Shown here: piece after piece, positions 9,880 to 19,042 of the stretch
Layout of the letters: every line of letters starts with the position of its first letter
Numbering within the stretch: position 1 is the first letter of the stretch
Assembly: GCA_937980205.1 (NCBI GenBank)
Contig: CALJKW010000079.1
Coordinates: forward strand, 1-64,000
DNA: 64,000 nucleotides
Source of the DNA: an uncultured Myxococcales bacterium
Lineage (GTDB): Bacteria; Myxococcota; Myxococcia; Myxococcales; Myxococcaceae
Direction: 5' to 3'
Program-made: the position numbers and the translations under genes
The notes under the pieces: model-generated
The model's database searches: none
What the model saw: only the letters and a program-made list of their open reading frames with translations
What the model was told of the DNA's origin: nothing

Positions 9880-11952
9880 TCAGCCCTTCTTCTTCGTCAG
9901 CCCGTCGATGACCTCGCCCGGGTTCTTCGCGATCTTCGCGAGCACCGAGGCGAAGGCGAGGTTCTGCGCGTCCTGCGTCAGCCCCGGCTTCGAGAGGATC
10001 TCCTTCAGATCCGCAGGCAGCGACTCGTTCCCCTCGAGGTAGCCCTTCAAGAACGTCTTCAGGCTGTCGCTGTTCTGAATCGCACCGTCGACCGAGTTGC
10101 CGAGCGAGACCGCCTTCACGAACTGGTCGAAGAAGGCGCCGTCGCCGCCGACGATGTTGATCTTGGCCTTGCTCATGGCCTCGGCCATCACCGTCGCCTG
10201 GCTCTGCGCGATGTCCTTCTTCATCGTCAGGTGGGCCAGCTCGACCTCCTTGTCCTTCTGGAGCTTGAGGCGGAACTCCTCGTGCTCCTTCGTGGCGCCC
10301 TGGAGCAGCTTCATGCTCTCGGCCTTCTCGGCGAGGCCCTTCGCCTCGGCGAGCAGCTTCTCGCGCACACCCTCGGCCTCGGCGAGGACCTTGAGCTTCA
10401 TCGCCGCCGCCTCAGCCGCACCCTTCTGCTCGAGCCCCGCGGCCTCGGCGAGCAGCTGCTCCTTCGCGACCTGGGCCTGCGCCAGGCCGCGCTTCTGAAT
10501 CGCGGTGGCGTCAGCCTCGGCGACGCGGACGTTCGCCATGCCCTGCTTCTCGGTGGCGACGGCCTTCGCCTCGAGCACCCGCGCCTCGGCGAGGCCGCTG
10601 GCGGCCTGCTCGGCCTGAAGGCCTTCGGACAGCCGCGTCTTGGCGCGCGCTTCCTTGTCGGCCGCCTCGAGCGAGGCCTCGGCGTGGATGAGGCGGACCT
10701 TCGCCTCGTGCTTGGCGACCTCTTCGCTCGCCTCGGCAGCCTTCACCTGCTGCAGCACGTTCGACTGCGCCTGGGCCTCGGCCGTGATGACCGCCGCCTC
10801 GCGCTTGCGCTTGGCGTCGGCGACCAGGCGCAGGTCCTTGATGAGCTCCTCTTCGGTCGCGACCTTCTTCTCCACCGCGATGCGCGTGGAGATGACGTCG
10901 GCGATGGCCTTGCGCTCGGTCTCGAGCGCCTTCTCCTTGCCGATGCGCTCGAGCTCGACGGCGCGCTCGCGGGCGATGGCCTCGAGGTTCTTGTCCTTCG
11001 TCACGCGCTCGGTCTCGATGCCGACGACGCGCTCGCGGTTCTTCTGCGCGACCTCGACCTGGCGGTGCTTGTTCTGCTCGTTGATGAGGATCTCTTCCTC
11101 GGCCTTGATGCGTGCCAGCTCGGCGCGGGTGTGCTCCTCGTTCTGCACCTTCTGGGTCTCGGCCTGCTCGCGGGCCTGCACGGTCGCGATCTCGCGCTGC
11201 TGCTTCGCGGCGGCCTCGGCGCGCTGGCGCTCGAGCGCGAAGACGGCCTCGTCGGCCTCGACGTTCTGCTTGGTGATCGACTTGCGCTCGGTCTGGCGGA
11301 AGTCGTTCGTGAGGATGTTCTGCTGCGTCGTCAGCTCGGTGATGCGGCGGATACCCTGGCTGTCGAGGATGTTCTGGCTGTCGAGCATCGTGACCGGCGT
11401 CTGCTCGAGGTGGTCGATGGCGCAGTCCTCGAGGTCGTAGCCCGAGAGGTTCTTGCCGATCTGGTGGACGATCGCGTCGCGGAACTGCTTCCGCTCCTTG
11501 TAGAGGTCCTCGAAGTTCATCTGCCGGCCGACCGTCTTCAGGGCCTCGGCGAACTTCGCCTCGAACAGCTCCTGCAGCGTGGCCTCGTCAGACGCGCGGT
11601 CGCAGCCGATCGTCTGCGCGACCTGCAGCACGTGCTCGACCGTCTTGTTCACGCGCACGAAGAACGTGACCTTGATGTCGGCGCGGATGTTGTCGGCGCA
11701 GATGAGCCCGTCCTTGCCGCGGCGGTCGATCTCGACGCGCTTCAGGCTGATGTCCATCACCTGCGCGCGATGGATGATCGGCAGCACGACCGCGCCGGTG
11801 AACGACACCTTCGGCTCGGCCTTCAGGTTGTTGACGATGAGCACCTTGCCCTGATCCACCTGCCGGTAGAACCGGGCGATGGTGAGCGCGATACCGATGA
11901 GAACGACAAAACCAATGCCTGCCGCGAAAGCGATCGTGACGAACTGATCCAT
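9880..11952 (-). CDS. yqiK: Flotillin-like protein, YqiK family
   Basis: 690 aa; E. coli YqiK is about 550 aa. One N-terminal transmembrane helix (residues ~5-27, FAAGIGFVVLIGIALTI) is followed by a Band-7/SPFH domain (~30-210). About 350 residues of uninterrupted Glu/Ala/Lys-rich coiled coil follow (EAQAQ, AEAAG, AEAEGV repeats typical of flotillins), then a short C-terminal helical domain ending in Lys residues. Flotillins form large membrane rings that organise lipid microdomains. It sits 117 bases downstream of the yqiJ-like gene and 10 bases upstream of the giant ATPase. The start follows a GGGGGC purine-rich stretch about 10 bases upstream. Confidence 0.95.
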   Translation of the reverse strand: MDQFVTIAFAAGIGFVVLIGIALTIARFYRQVDQGKVLIVNNLKAEPKVSFTGAVVLPIIHRAQVMDISLKRVEIDRRGKDGLICADNIRADIKVTFFVRVNKTVEHVLQVAQTIGCDRASDEATLQELFEAKFAEALKTVGRQMNFEDLYKERKQFRDAIVHQIGKNLSGYDLEDCAIDHLEQTPVTMLDSQNILDSQGIRRITELTTQQNILTNDFRQTERKSITKQNVEADEAVFALERQRAEAAAKQQREIATVQAREQAETQKVQNEEHTRAELARIKAEEEILINEQNKHRQVEVAQKNRERVVGIETERVTKDKNLEAIARERAVELERIGKEKALETERKAIADVISTRIAVEKKVATEEELIKDLRLVADAKRKREAAVITAEAQAQSNVLQQVKAAEASEEVAKHEAKVRLIHAEASLEAADKEARAKTRLSEGLQAEQAASGLAEARVLEAKAVATEKQGMANVRVAEADATAIQKRGLAQAQVAKEQLLAEAAGLEQKGAAEAAAMKLKVLAEAEGVREKLLAEAKGLAEKAESMKLLQGATKEHEEFRLKLQKDKEVELAHLTMKKDIAQSQATVMAEAMSKAKINIVGGDGAFFDQFVKAVSLGNSVDGAIQNSDSLKTFLKGYLEGNESLPADLKEILSKPGLTQDAQNLAFASVLAKIAKNPGEVIDGLTKKKG

Positions 11953-12069
11953 ATTTGAAGCCCCCAGACCTGGGTGAGAACCGTGATGAGCCTGCGCTTT
12001 GTAGACCGCGCCCTCTCGGTTTTGAAGTGTCGACGGCGACCCGGACGGTCAAGTGACGGCCAGGTGACT

Positions 12070-12789
12070 TCAGCGTGCCTTGACGCGGGAGGCGATCACG
12101 GATCTCGCGGATTCCGGGTCCCTCAGCGCGTCGACCTCGTGTGGCATGAGCCAGTCGACCGGCTCGACGTCGAACGCCTGTGCGGCTTCATCCCACTCGA
12201 TGATGACCGCGCGATCGCCCTCGGTGAGCTTGTTGTCCTTGGCGCAGATGACGTTGAGCAGCAGACCTGCGCCGCCGTCCGAGATCGTCGCCGTGCCGAA
12301 CGTCGCGTTCACCTTCGTGCTCGAGATGGTGCAGATGTGGCCGATGACGTCCTTGCGGCTGGCGACCTTCGCAGGCGTGAAGACCTTCGCGAAGGGCCTC
12401 AGCACCAGCGAGCTCACGAAGAGCGAAAGAACGAGGCAGCCGGCCAGCACCGCGCTGCCCGCCAAGAGGCCAGCGCCGACGTAGCTGCGCGCCACGAGGC
12501 TTCCCACCCACGCGAAGAAGATGATGGTGCTGAACGAGATGGTGACGGGGACGTTCCCGAGCCCGAGGACGGAGAAGACGCCGCCGTCGACGTCCGTGTC
12601 GCCGGCCACTGCCTTCACCGCGCCGCTGGCGGCATCGCCTGCCGCCTTCATGCCCCCGGCCGCTCCGTCGAGGGCGTCGTGCCCCACGACCCCGAGGATC
12701 ACGAAGAGCCAGTAGAGCAGCACCACGCCCATCGCCACCGTGAGCGGCGCCGTCGGAAACGACGAGATGAGCGAGAGGAACTGCTCCAT
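12070..12789 (-). CDS. yqiJ: YqiJ-like (NfeD/OB-fold) inner-membrane protein
   Basis: 239 aa, starting at MEQFLSLISSFPT. There are hydrophobic segments at ~15-35, ~80-100 and ~105-125, an Ala/Gly/Asp-rich linker at ~38-65, and a soluble C-terminal domain (~140-215) with the small beta-barrel character of NfeD/YqiJ proteins (IGHICTISSTKVNATFGTA, GDRAVIIEW). YqiJ/NfeD proteins are genetic partners of flotillins across bacteria, and the order yqiJ-yqiK supports the call. The start was chosen at the first Met before the first hydrophobic segment; the frame stays open upstream. No strong Shine-Dalgarno is visible. Confidence 0.85.
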   Translation of the reverse strand: MEQFLSLISSFPTAPLTVAMGVVLLYWLFVILGVVGHDALDGAAGGMKAAGDAASGAVKAVAGDTDVDGGVFSVLGLGNVPVTISFSTIIFFAWVGSLVARSYVGAGLLAGSAVLAGCLVLSLFVSSLVLRPFAKVFTPAKVASRKDVIGHICTISSTKVNATFGTATISDGGAGLLLNVICAKDNKLTEGDRAVIIEWDEAAQAFDVEPVDWLMPHEVDALRDPESARSVIASRVKAR

Positions 12790-12847
12790 GGGGTGGCAGT
12801 CAGTGGAACACGCCTCATCTGTGGCGACAACGGCCGTTCGAGGCAAC

Positions 12848-14965
12848 TCACTGCTGCAGGCAGTAGAAGCGGTAGTTGAGGGCGCAGTTGACGGCGTTGC
12901 CCTGGCTGAACCACGGCAGGCCCGACTCGAGCGGCAGCCCGGTGTAGCCGCTGGAAGACCCCATCCAGTCGCTGCAGTTGCTGAGGATGTTCGTCGCCGG
13001 AACGCCGATGGCGGTGCTGCCCGTCCATACGCGGTCGGTGGTCGCAGCCGAGTTGCCGTTCGTCCCGATCGCGAGCGGGGCCGCGAGCTTGCCCACTGCG
13101 AAGTCGTTCGCGGTCTCGGCGAGCAGAACGCCGTCGGGGCGTACCCAGGTACCGGCATCGAGCCGCACGCGTGCGAGCGCGGGAGCAGCCATCGTCGCAC
13201 GCAGCGCCACGTAGACCCCCGCGTCGTAGCCCGCGGAGAGCGCCTCCGTGCGACAGACCTGGTCGGCGTCGAGGTCTCCCCGGCTCGCCTGTTGGCTGAG
13301 GAACGCGAAGCGCGAGCTGGGCGGCGGCGTCGGCATGCTCACCGTCGTCGACCACAGGTACTGGGCGCAGTAGATGCGCGCGGCACCTCCGGCGCAGGGC
13401 ACGCTGCCCGCTCCCGAGTACCACGCACGCTCTCCCGCAGTGGCCGAGCCACTCGCGACGGCGCCGCTCGTCCCCATGAGGTCCCAATTGAAGCACCCGG
13501 TGATGCCCGAGCCGGTCATGACCAGCGTCGTGCCTCCGTCGGCGAGCCAGACGTCGCGCCCGCGCTCGTCGATGCGCGGCGGGTAGAAGATGCGGGCGAG
13601 CGTCGGCTCGACGACGTTCGCCACCGGCTTGCCGTCCGGGCGCATGTATCCGCTGCGACCGCCGAACACCACGGGGATGGAGTTGCCCTGCGTGCCGAGC
13701 ACCGCGGCCCAGCTCCCTCCGAAGAGCCCCGCATCGGCCGCGAGGTTCGCGCAGGTCTGATCGTACTGGGCGCGCGTGAGGTCCGCCGGCAGCTCGACCG
13801 AAGTCGGGAAGATGTAGTTCGTGCCGATGAAGCCGGCGTCGACGAAGACGTTCGATGACGGCATCACGAACGTGCACGAGCCGGCGTCGGCAGAGCTGCA
13901 CAGCGAAGAGCTCGGCTGCGAGCTGAGGCTCACCGGGCGCGTGGTGGGCGCCGTCGGTGCCGTGCGCAGCGTCACGCTCGCCATCGGCGGGAAGCGCTGC
14001 GTGCAGTCGCCGGGGCAGTCGAGCCCACCATCCAGCGAGACCACGCGCGCGCCGGGCAGCCCGGGAGGGCTCACCCGCACCGTCACCTGCGGCCAGAGGT
14101 TCAGCTGCACCGTGGCGGTCGCGCCCGCGTCGGCCGTTACCGTGAAGCTGCAGCTCGCCGTCGAGGCCGTGCAGTCGCCCGACCAGCCGCCAACGTCGCT
14201 CTCCGTCGGCAGCGCCGTCAGCTGCACCGTCGTGCCGCGCGGGACGAGGTACGTGCACCCGGCATCGGCCGTACACGCCGCCATCGGCGGGCTCACGAAG
14301 TCGATGCTGCCGGCGCCCGTGCCGGTGCGACGAACCGTCACCGGAAGGTCGGCGAGGCGGCCGACGCCGACGAGCGGAAGCGTCGCGATCGAGCCGCTCA
14401 TGCTCTCACGCGCCGTGAACGCGCCCTGGAAACTGCCCGGTGTCATCGGGGAGAACCTCACCGTCACGTTGCAGAAGCCGCCGTTCGGATCCACGCCCGT
14501 GCCGCACATGTTGTTCGTGAACGTGAAGACGCCTGCGTCGTCGGCGACCTGAAGCGTCGGCACCGAGCTGCGGAGATCGCCGAGGTTCGTGAGCGTCAGC
14601 GGGATGCTCACCGTCTGGCCGGGCTCGAGCGTTCCGGCGTCGAGCTCCAGCAGGCCCCACGAGAGGTCGACCCTCGGGCCGGGGACTCCACCGCCACTGC
14701 CGCCACTGCCGCCACTGCCGCCGCTCGCGCCTCCCCCCGAACCGCCCGCGCCGCCTGCGGTCGCCGTGCCTCCGCCGGCGCCGGCCGTGCCTCCCCCCGT
14801 GCCGGTTCCGCCACCCGTCGAGCTCGAACCACCGCCACCACCACCCATCGCCGACGAACCGCCGCCGGTGCCGCAGCGGCCTTCCCTCACGCAGCGGGTG
14901 TAGCCCTCTTCCCAGTTGTGGCAGCCGGTCAGCACCAACAACACCAGCGCGCGCTTCACGGCCAC
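12848..14965 (-). CDS. Lipoprotein with Gly/Ser linker, repeat domains and two DUF1554-like modules
   Basis: 705 aa, GTG start overlapping the upstream stop. The lipobox LVLTGC places the lipidated Cys at ~15. Residues ~33-95 are a low-complexity Gly/Ser/Ala linker. Residues ~100-205 look like an ASH/choice-of-anchor beta domain (GVDPNGGFCNVTVRFSP), and ~205-345 hold two short repeats with WSGDC/CPGDC motifs, as in InlB-type bacterial repeats. The C-terminal half appears to be two copies of a C-type-lectin-like DUF1554 fold: one beginning YDQTCANLAADAG and ending ARIYCAQYLWS, the second beginning DADQVCRTEALSAGYD and ending NYRFYCLQQ. Probably surface-displayed and ligand-binding; the ligand is unknown. 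Confidence 0.85.
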   Translation of the reverse strand: MAVKRALVLLVLTGCHNWEEGYTRCVREGRCGTGGGSSAMGGGGGGSSSTGGGTGTGGGTAGAGGGTATAGGAGGSGGGASGGSGGSGGSGGGVPGPRVDLSWGLLELDAGTLEPGQTVSIPLTLTNLGDLRSSVPTLQVADDAGVFTFTNNMCGTGVDPNGGFCNVTVRFSPMTPGSFQGAFTARESMSGSIATLPLVGVGRLADLPVTVRRTGTGAGSIDFVSPPMAACTADAGCTYLVPRGTTVQLTALPTESDVGGWSGDCTASTASCSFTVTADAGATATVQLNLWPQVTVRVSPPGLPGARVVSLDGGLDCPGDCTQRFPPMASVTLRTAPTAPTTRPVSLSSQPSSSLCSSADAGSCTFVMPSSNVFVDAGFIGTNYIFPTSVELPADLTRAQYDQTCANLAADAGLFGGSWAAVLGTQGNSIPVVFGGRSGYMRPDGKPVANVVEPTLARIFYPPRIDERGRDVWLADGGTTLVMTGSGITGCFNWDLMGTSGAVASGSATAGERAWYSGAGSVPCAGGAARIYCAQYLWSTTVSMPTPPPSSRFAFLSQQASRGDLDADQVCRTEALSAGYDAGVYVALRATMAAPALARVRLDAGTWVRPDGVLLAETANDFAVGKLAAPLAIGTNGNSAATTDRVWTGSTAIGVPATNILSNCSDWMGSSSGYTGLPLESGLPWFSQGNAVNCALNYRFYCLQQ

Positions 14966-15759
14966 CTCATGCTGAAGTTGACCTGTGCGCCGGTCGGGCT
15001 GACGGAGGCGCCGATGCTGGGGCCGTCGCCTCCGAACTTGAACAGGAGCGCCGCCGCGACGAGCGCGACGCCACCGACGGCGAACCCGACGACCGCGAGC
15101 GTGCTGGCGATCTGGCCGGTGTTCCGCGTCGCGGCGCCGTCAGGGCTCATGCCGTGATTCAGCGTGGCCCACGCGCTCTCCGAGACGCCGAGCGCGATGC
15201 CTCCGCCGATGATGGAGAGGACGCCGACGGCCAGCGGAAGGATCGCGAGCGGCCTCAGGTTGGTGGAGCGCTTCGCGGCCACACGCACCGGCGGGGGCCG
15301 GCCCGTCGCGCGGGAGCCGTCGATCGCGAGCTTGTTGGCGCCTTCGGTGAGCGCGTCGAGCACGCCTTCTTCCGTCACCGCGTCGGAGAACAGCGCGAGC
15401 GTGCGGCCGTCTCCGCTGCCGATGAGCGTGAGGTTCACCTGGTAGCGGCTGCCGGCCTTCGCGACGTCGCCGAGCAGAACGGCGTCTGCGCCGAGCGCGT
15501 TCGCGAGCTCGGCCATGCAGCTGCCCTGTGAGTCGTTGCAGCCGAGCAGCTGCTTCTGCCGCTCGAGCCCCAGCAGCGACTGAATCTCGCGCTGGGTCAC
15601 GACCTCGAGGCCCGCGAGCTTGAGCTGCTGCGCCGCGTGCTCCGAGTAGAACTCGCCCATGCCCGCCTCGACCCCGACCGCGCGCAGGCCGGGAGACGCG
15701 ACCTTCAGCGGTCGCGTCTCTGCCCCCAGGAAGACAGCCACCGCCACAAGCAGGTGCAT
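14956..15759 (-). CDS. TolB N-terminal-like exported protein with C-terminal membrane segments
   Basis: 267 aa. The start is placed at MHLLVAVAVFLGAE, a short signal peptide. Residues ~20-150 resemble the TolB N-terminal / CsgG-like fold seen in many myxobacterial proteins (a 'leucine at the start, AALGADAVLLGDV, YQVNLTLIGSGDG' pattern). Two hydrophobic segments near ~185-205 and ~225-245 suggest anchoring. Its stop overlaps the start of the downstream lipoprotein gene by 10 bases, so the two are coupled. A PEGA-type family assignment is possible; no enzymatic motif was seen. Confidence 0.75.
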   Translation of the reverse strand: MHLLVAVAVFLGAETRPLKVASPGLRAVGVEAGMGEFYSEHAAQQLKLAGLEVVTQREIQSLLGLERQKQLLGCNDSQGSCMAELANALGADAVLLGDVAKAGSRYQVNLTLIGSGDGRTLALFSDAVTEEGVLDALTEGANKLAIDGSRATGRPPPVRVAAKRSTNLRPLAILPLAVGVLSIIGGGIALGVSESAWATLNHGMSPDGAATRNTGQIASTLAVVGFAVGGVALVAAALLFKFGGDGPSIGASVSPTGAQVNFSMRWP

Positions 15760-15952
15760 GAGCCGATTAGGCCCCCGCCGGAGACGAGGCTCAAGGTGTT
15801 CTTGCAGAGAGTTGGCCGCGGTCGTGGCCCCGCCAGCGCTCGAGTCGCCGAAGCGCGGCAAGGGCGTGGTGCAGCTGAGGGACGCCCGAGCTCGTCGAGC
15901 AGCCTCCCGCACGCCGCAGCGGCGGGTGCGCCCTGCTTCGCATCGAGCAACG

Positions 15953-17812
15953 TCAGCGCCGTGATCGTCGACGACTGAAGCCCGCGAGCAGCAGCAGCAG
16001 CCCGAACGCGCCGGAGTCCGAGACCGAGCAGCCACACGCGACGCCGAGGTTCACCGGCGGGCCCAGTGGCAGGGTGCCGCCGTCGGAGCGCCCGGCGTCC
16101 GTCGGCTCCGTCCCGGCATCCGAGCCTGCGTCGGCGCCGGCGTCGGTCGGCGACGTGCCCGCATCGAAGCCGGCGTCTTCGGCCCCGGCGTCCGACCCGC
16201 CATCGACGCCACCGTCGACGCCCGCATCGAAACCTGCTTCCACACCGGCGTCGCTGCCGGCGTCGGCGATCGTGATCGGCACGACCGACACGCGCGTCAT
16301 CGCCGGCGGCGACGGGTCGGCGAGGTCACGCACGACCAGCTCGAAGTCGAGGTCCGTGGGCGCCGAGACGACCGGAGCGGTGAACGTCGTCGTCTGCGAC
16401 GTCGGCGCGCTGAGCGTCACCGGCGGGCCGGCGACCTGCGTCCACGCAAACGTGAGCGCATCATTGTTCGGGTCGCTCCCCACCCCCTGCAGCGTGACCA
16501 CCGCGCCGGCATCGACGGTCTGCGCGGCACCGGCGAGCGCCATGGGCGGCTCGTTGATCGAGTTGAGGACCGTGATGTCGACGGTGTCCGTCGCGACGTC
16601 GACGCCATCGTCGGCGGTGAGCTTCACGCGCACGAGCAGCGGCATGAGCACGCGCGGGACCGCGAGCGTCGGCGTCAGGGTGCCGGCGTCCACGAACGAA
16701 ACCGACGGGCCTCCCTGGATCACGCTCCACGAGTACGCGAGCGGGCTGGGTCCATCCGAGTCCGTCGCCGAGCCGCTGAGCAGAACCGTCGTCCCCTCGC
16801 CCACCATCATGTCAGGCCCGGCGTCGACGACCGGCGCCTCGTTCATTCGCAGCAGCAGCATCTGGTTCGTGTACGTGCTCCCGGAGAAGCGCCCGCCGAA
16901 GATGACGATGCCTTGCAGCTGCGGCGAGTACACCGCGGTGGCATCGGACAGGTTCCCGGGTGAACCGATGGGCGTGTGCTGCGTCCACACGCGGGTGACC
17001 GGGTCGAACGAGAACAGCCCGTTCGTCGGCGCGACGTTGGTCTGGCCGCCGTAGAGCACGAGCCGATGCAGGTGCGGTTCCCATACCGTCGCGCAGAAGC
17101 CGCGAGCGCTCGGCGGTGTGCCGGTCACCATCGGGGTGAGGTTCGTCCAGCCACCGCCGTCTGGAGCCCACTGCCACGTCTCGGAGCTGTAGACGTTGTT
17201 GCCGGTCTCTCCCCCGAAGACGAGCAGCAGGTCGTGATCGGAGTCCCACGCGGAGCAGGTCGCGCCGCGGGGAGTTGGAAACGAGCCGATGCCGACGACG
17301 CTCGCCCAGCTCACGCCGCCGTCGGCGACGGACAGCGTCCAGAAGTCGGCGACGTGGTTCGCCGTGAAGAGGCTCGTGCGGCCGCCGAAATAGACGAACC
17401 TCTCCAGCGGCGGCACCCACTGCAGCAGCGCGTCGACGCGCGCCGACGGTCGACCCGAAACGAGCGCCGGCGAGGTGCCCGCCCGGGTGACTCCGTCGAG
17501 GAGATGAACGGTGTCGGTCACCGCCGAGGTCGTCGAGCCACCGACGATCACGACACGGTCACTGAGCGGGTCGTAGTCCATCGAGTGCCGCTCGCGGACC
17601 GGGAACGGCTCGGTCACCACGGACCAGGCGTTCGTCCCCGCGTCGTAGACCTGCAGGTCGGTGAGGCCTCCACCCGAGCCGAACCCGCCGTAGACGAACA
17701 GCTCGTTGCCGCGCACTGCGCCGCCGCAAGATCGGCGCGCGCTCGGAGGTGTCGCCGGCATCAGGTCGGTGAACCGCGGCGCAGACAGCACCGACACCGC
17801 CGCGAGTTGCAT
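15953..17812 (-). CDS. Kelch-repeat / PKD-like protein with MYXO-CTERM sorting tail
   Basis: 619 aa. Residues ~25-330 form a Kelch-type beta-propeller (repeated LFVYGGFGSGG, RVVIVGGSTT, RFVYFGGRTS, LLLVFGGETG, RLVLYGGQTN, GIVIFGGRFS). Two PKD/REJ-like domains follow (~340-420 and ~428-520; EAPVVDAGPDMMV, EPPMALAGAAQTV), then a linker of Asp-Ala-Gly units. The last ~30 residues are ACGC, a Leu-rich helix and RRRSRR: the tripartite MYXO-CTERM signal, processed by myxosortase and linked to surface sorting in Myxococcota. The N-terminus MQLAAVSVLSA is a weak signal peptide; a longer start may exist upstream in frame. Probably an adhesive surface protein. Confidence 0.9.
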   Translation of the reverse strand: MQLAAVSVLSAPRFTDLMPATPPSARRSCGGAVRGNELFVYGGFGSGGGLTDLQVYDAGTNAWSVVTEPFPVRERHSMDYDPLSDRVVIVGGSTTSAVTDTVHLLDGVTRAGTSPALVSGRPSARVDALLQWVPPLERFVYFGGRTSLFTANHVADFWTLSVADGGVSWASVVGIGSFPTPRGATCSAWDSDHDLLLVFGGETGNNVYSSETWQWAPDGGGWTNLTPMVTGTPPSARGFCATVWEPHLHRLVLYGGQTNVAPTNGLFSFDPVTRVWTQHTPIGSPGNLSDATAVYSPQLQGIVIFGGRFSGSTYTNQMLLLRMNEAPVVDAGPDMMVGEGTTVLLSGSATDSDGPSPLAYSWSVIQGGPSVSFVDAGTLTPTLAVPRVLMPLLVRVKLTADDGVDVATDTVDITVLNSINEPPMALAGAAQTVDAGAVVTLQGVGSDPNNDALTFAWTQVAGPPVTLSAPTSQTTTFTAPVVSAPTDLDFELVVRDLADPSPPAMTRVSVVPITIADAGSDAGVEAGFDAGVDGGVDGGSDAGAEDAGFDAGTSPTDAGADAGSDAGTEPTDAGRSDGGTLPLGPPVNLGVACGCSVSDSGAFGLLLLLAGFSRRRSRR

Positions 17813-17893
17813 GACGAGGCCGAGGGACAGTCGCCCGCGAGTATACCGGGCGATGGAAGCGAACGAGCGGAGCCCCCGCCGCGGCGGAACCGC

Positions 17894-18511
17894 CTACTTC
17901 GGCGCCGGCTGCGGCGGCGGCTGCATCGCGCCCGGCTGCAGCTGCGCCGGCGTCGGCACGGCGAGCGCGCCGATGCCCATCATCTCGCTCCAGGCCTTCG
18001 TGACCTCGGCCTCGCGCGTGAGCAGCACGTCGATGTTCTTCGAGCCGAAGCGCCGGCGCTCTTCGAGCAGATCCTTCGCGGCCTGCTGCTGCTGCTTGAA
18101 CATGACCAGCGCCTCTTCCATGCGCTTCTTCTGATCGTCGTTCAGCGCCTGCGCCATCGCCGCCATGTCGGGCTGGAATTGCGGGTTCCCGGCGAGCTGC
18201 ATCACCATGCGGCGCGCCACGACCGTCGACACCATCTCGTCGATGCGCTCGAGCTGCTCGTCGGTCAGCCCCGAGGCCTTGAGCGCGGCCTCGTCGCGCT
18301 CGGCGCGGCCCGTCGCCGGGCCTCCGCCGTTCGCGGCCGCCGCTGCCTTCTGGTACGCGAGGTACGCCTCGAGCATCTCGGTCGTCAGCACGAAGCCCGC
18401 GTCGGCCGTCTCGGCCGCCGCCACCACCCCGGACCCGGCGTCGACGCCCCCGGCGGGCGCCGGCTTCTTGCAGCCGGCGGCGACGAGCAGGATCACGGCG
18501 ATGCGTTTCAC
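17894..18511 (-). CDS. Small helical lipoprotein, function unknown
   Basis: 205 aa from a GTG start (VKRIAVILLVAAGCKK); another GTG lies two codons upstream. The lipobox LVAAGC is followed by Lys-Lys, and Lys at +2 may influence which membrane keeps it. The rest is strongly helical and rich in Gln, Glu, Met and Ala, with a heptad-like stretch (DDQKKRMEEALVMFKQQQ). The C-terminus is Pro/Gln-rich. It resembles periplasmic helical lipoproteins of myxobacteria in style only; I recognise no family. Confidence 0.75.
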   Translation of the reverse strand: MKRIAVILLVAAGCKKPAPAGGVDAGSGVVAAAETADAGFVLTTEMLEAYLAYQKAAAAANGGGPATGRAERDEAALKASGLTDEQLERIDEMVSTVVARRMVMQLAGNPQFQPDMAAMAQALNDDQKKRMEEALVMFKQQQQAAKDLLEERRRFGSKNIDVLLTREAEVTKAWSEMMGIGALAVPTPAQLQPGAMQPPPQPAPK

Positions 18512-18549
18512 GCACACCAGAGTACAGAACTTCGATATGAATTTGGTGC

Positions 18550-19035
18550 TTGAAGGTCTTCCTCGTCCGCCACGCCGACGCTGACGCCGAAATCCCCGAG
18601 GGTCTCGGAGACGAGGCCCGGGCCCTGACCACGAAGGCCCGGCAGTCGATCGCCGCCCACTTCGCCGGTCTCGCCGAGCGAATCGGCATGCCGAAGCTGG
18701 TGCTCTGCAGCCCACTCGTGCGCGCCGTTCAGACCGCTTCGATCTTGAGCTTCGCGCTCGGCTACGACGGCCCGCTCAAGGCGCACCGCTCGCTGCTGCC
18801 CGACATGCCGGTCGGCGCCATCGACGGAGTCCTCACCGAGGCTGTCTCGGTCGAGTCGCTCGTCCTCGTCGGCCACAACCCGTCGATGACCGCGATGGCA
18901 GCTCACCTGCTCGGCATGCAGAACTTCCCGAAGCCGGTGAACCCCGGCACCGTCATCGCGCTCGAGCGCGACGGCGGTGCGAGCCGTCTGCTGTTCTACG
19001 CTCCGCCGGGCCAGCAGGTGCTCGAGGCGGTATAG
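18550..19035 (+). CDS. sixA: SixA-type phosphohistidine phosphatase
   Basis: 161 aa, TTG start. It has the histidine phosphatase fold: RHA catalytic motif with His8 (LVRHADAD), LCSPLVRAVQTA at ~52-63, and the second His in LVGHNPSM (~109). SixA removes phosphate from phosphohistidine on HPt domains or PTS proteins. Length matches SixA (about 160 aa). It lies 7 bases before cyaY, so the two are probably co-transcribed. Its upstream neighbour is divergent, with starts 38 bases apart. Confidence 0.9.
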   Translation: MKVFLVRHADADAEIPEGLGDEARALTTKARQSIAAHFAGLAERIGMPKLVLCSPLVRAVQTASILSFALGYDGPLKAHRSLLPDMPVGAIDGVLTEAVSVESLVLVGHNPSMTAMAAHLLGMQNFPKPVNPGTVIALERDGGASRLLFYAPPGQQVLEAV

Positions 19036-19042
19036 AAGCGTC

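Noticed and set aside
14600..14900. Gly/Ser-coding short tandem repeats as a possible CRISPR or minisatellite
   Set aside because: They are the codons of the lipoprotein linker; there are no spacers and units are irregular.
17839..17846. TATACT -10-like site before the Kelch gene
   Set aside because: The matching -35 position reads GCTCGT, which is a poor match.
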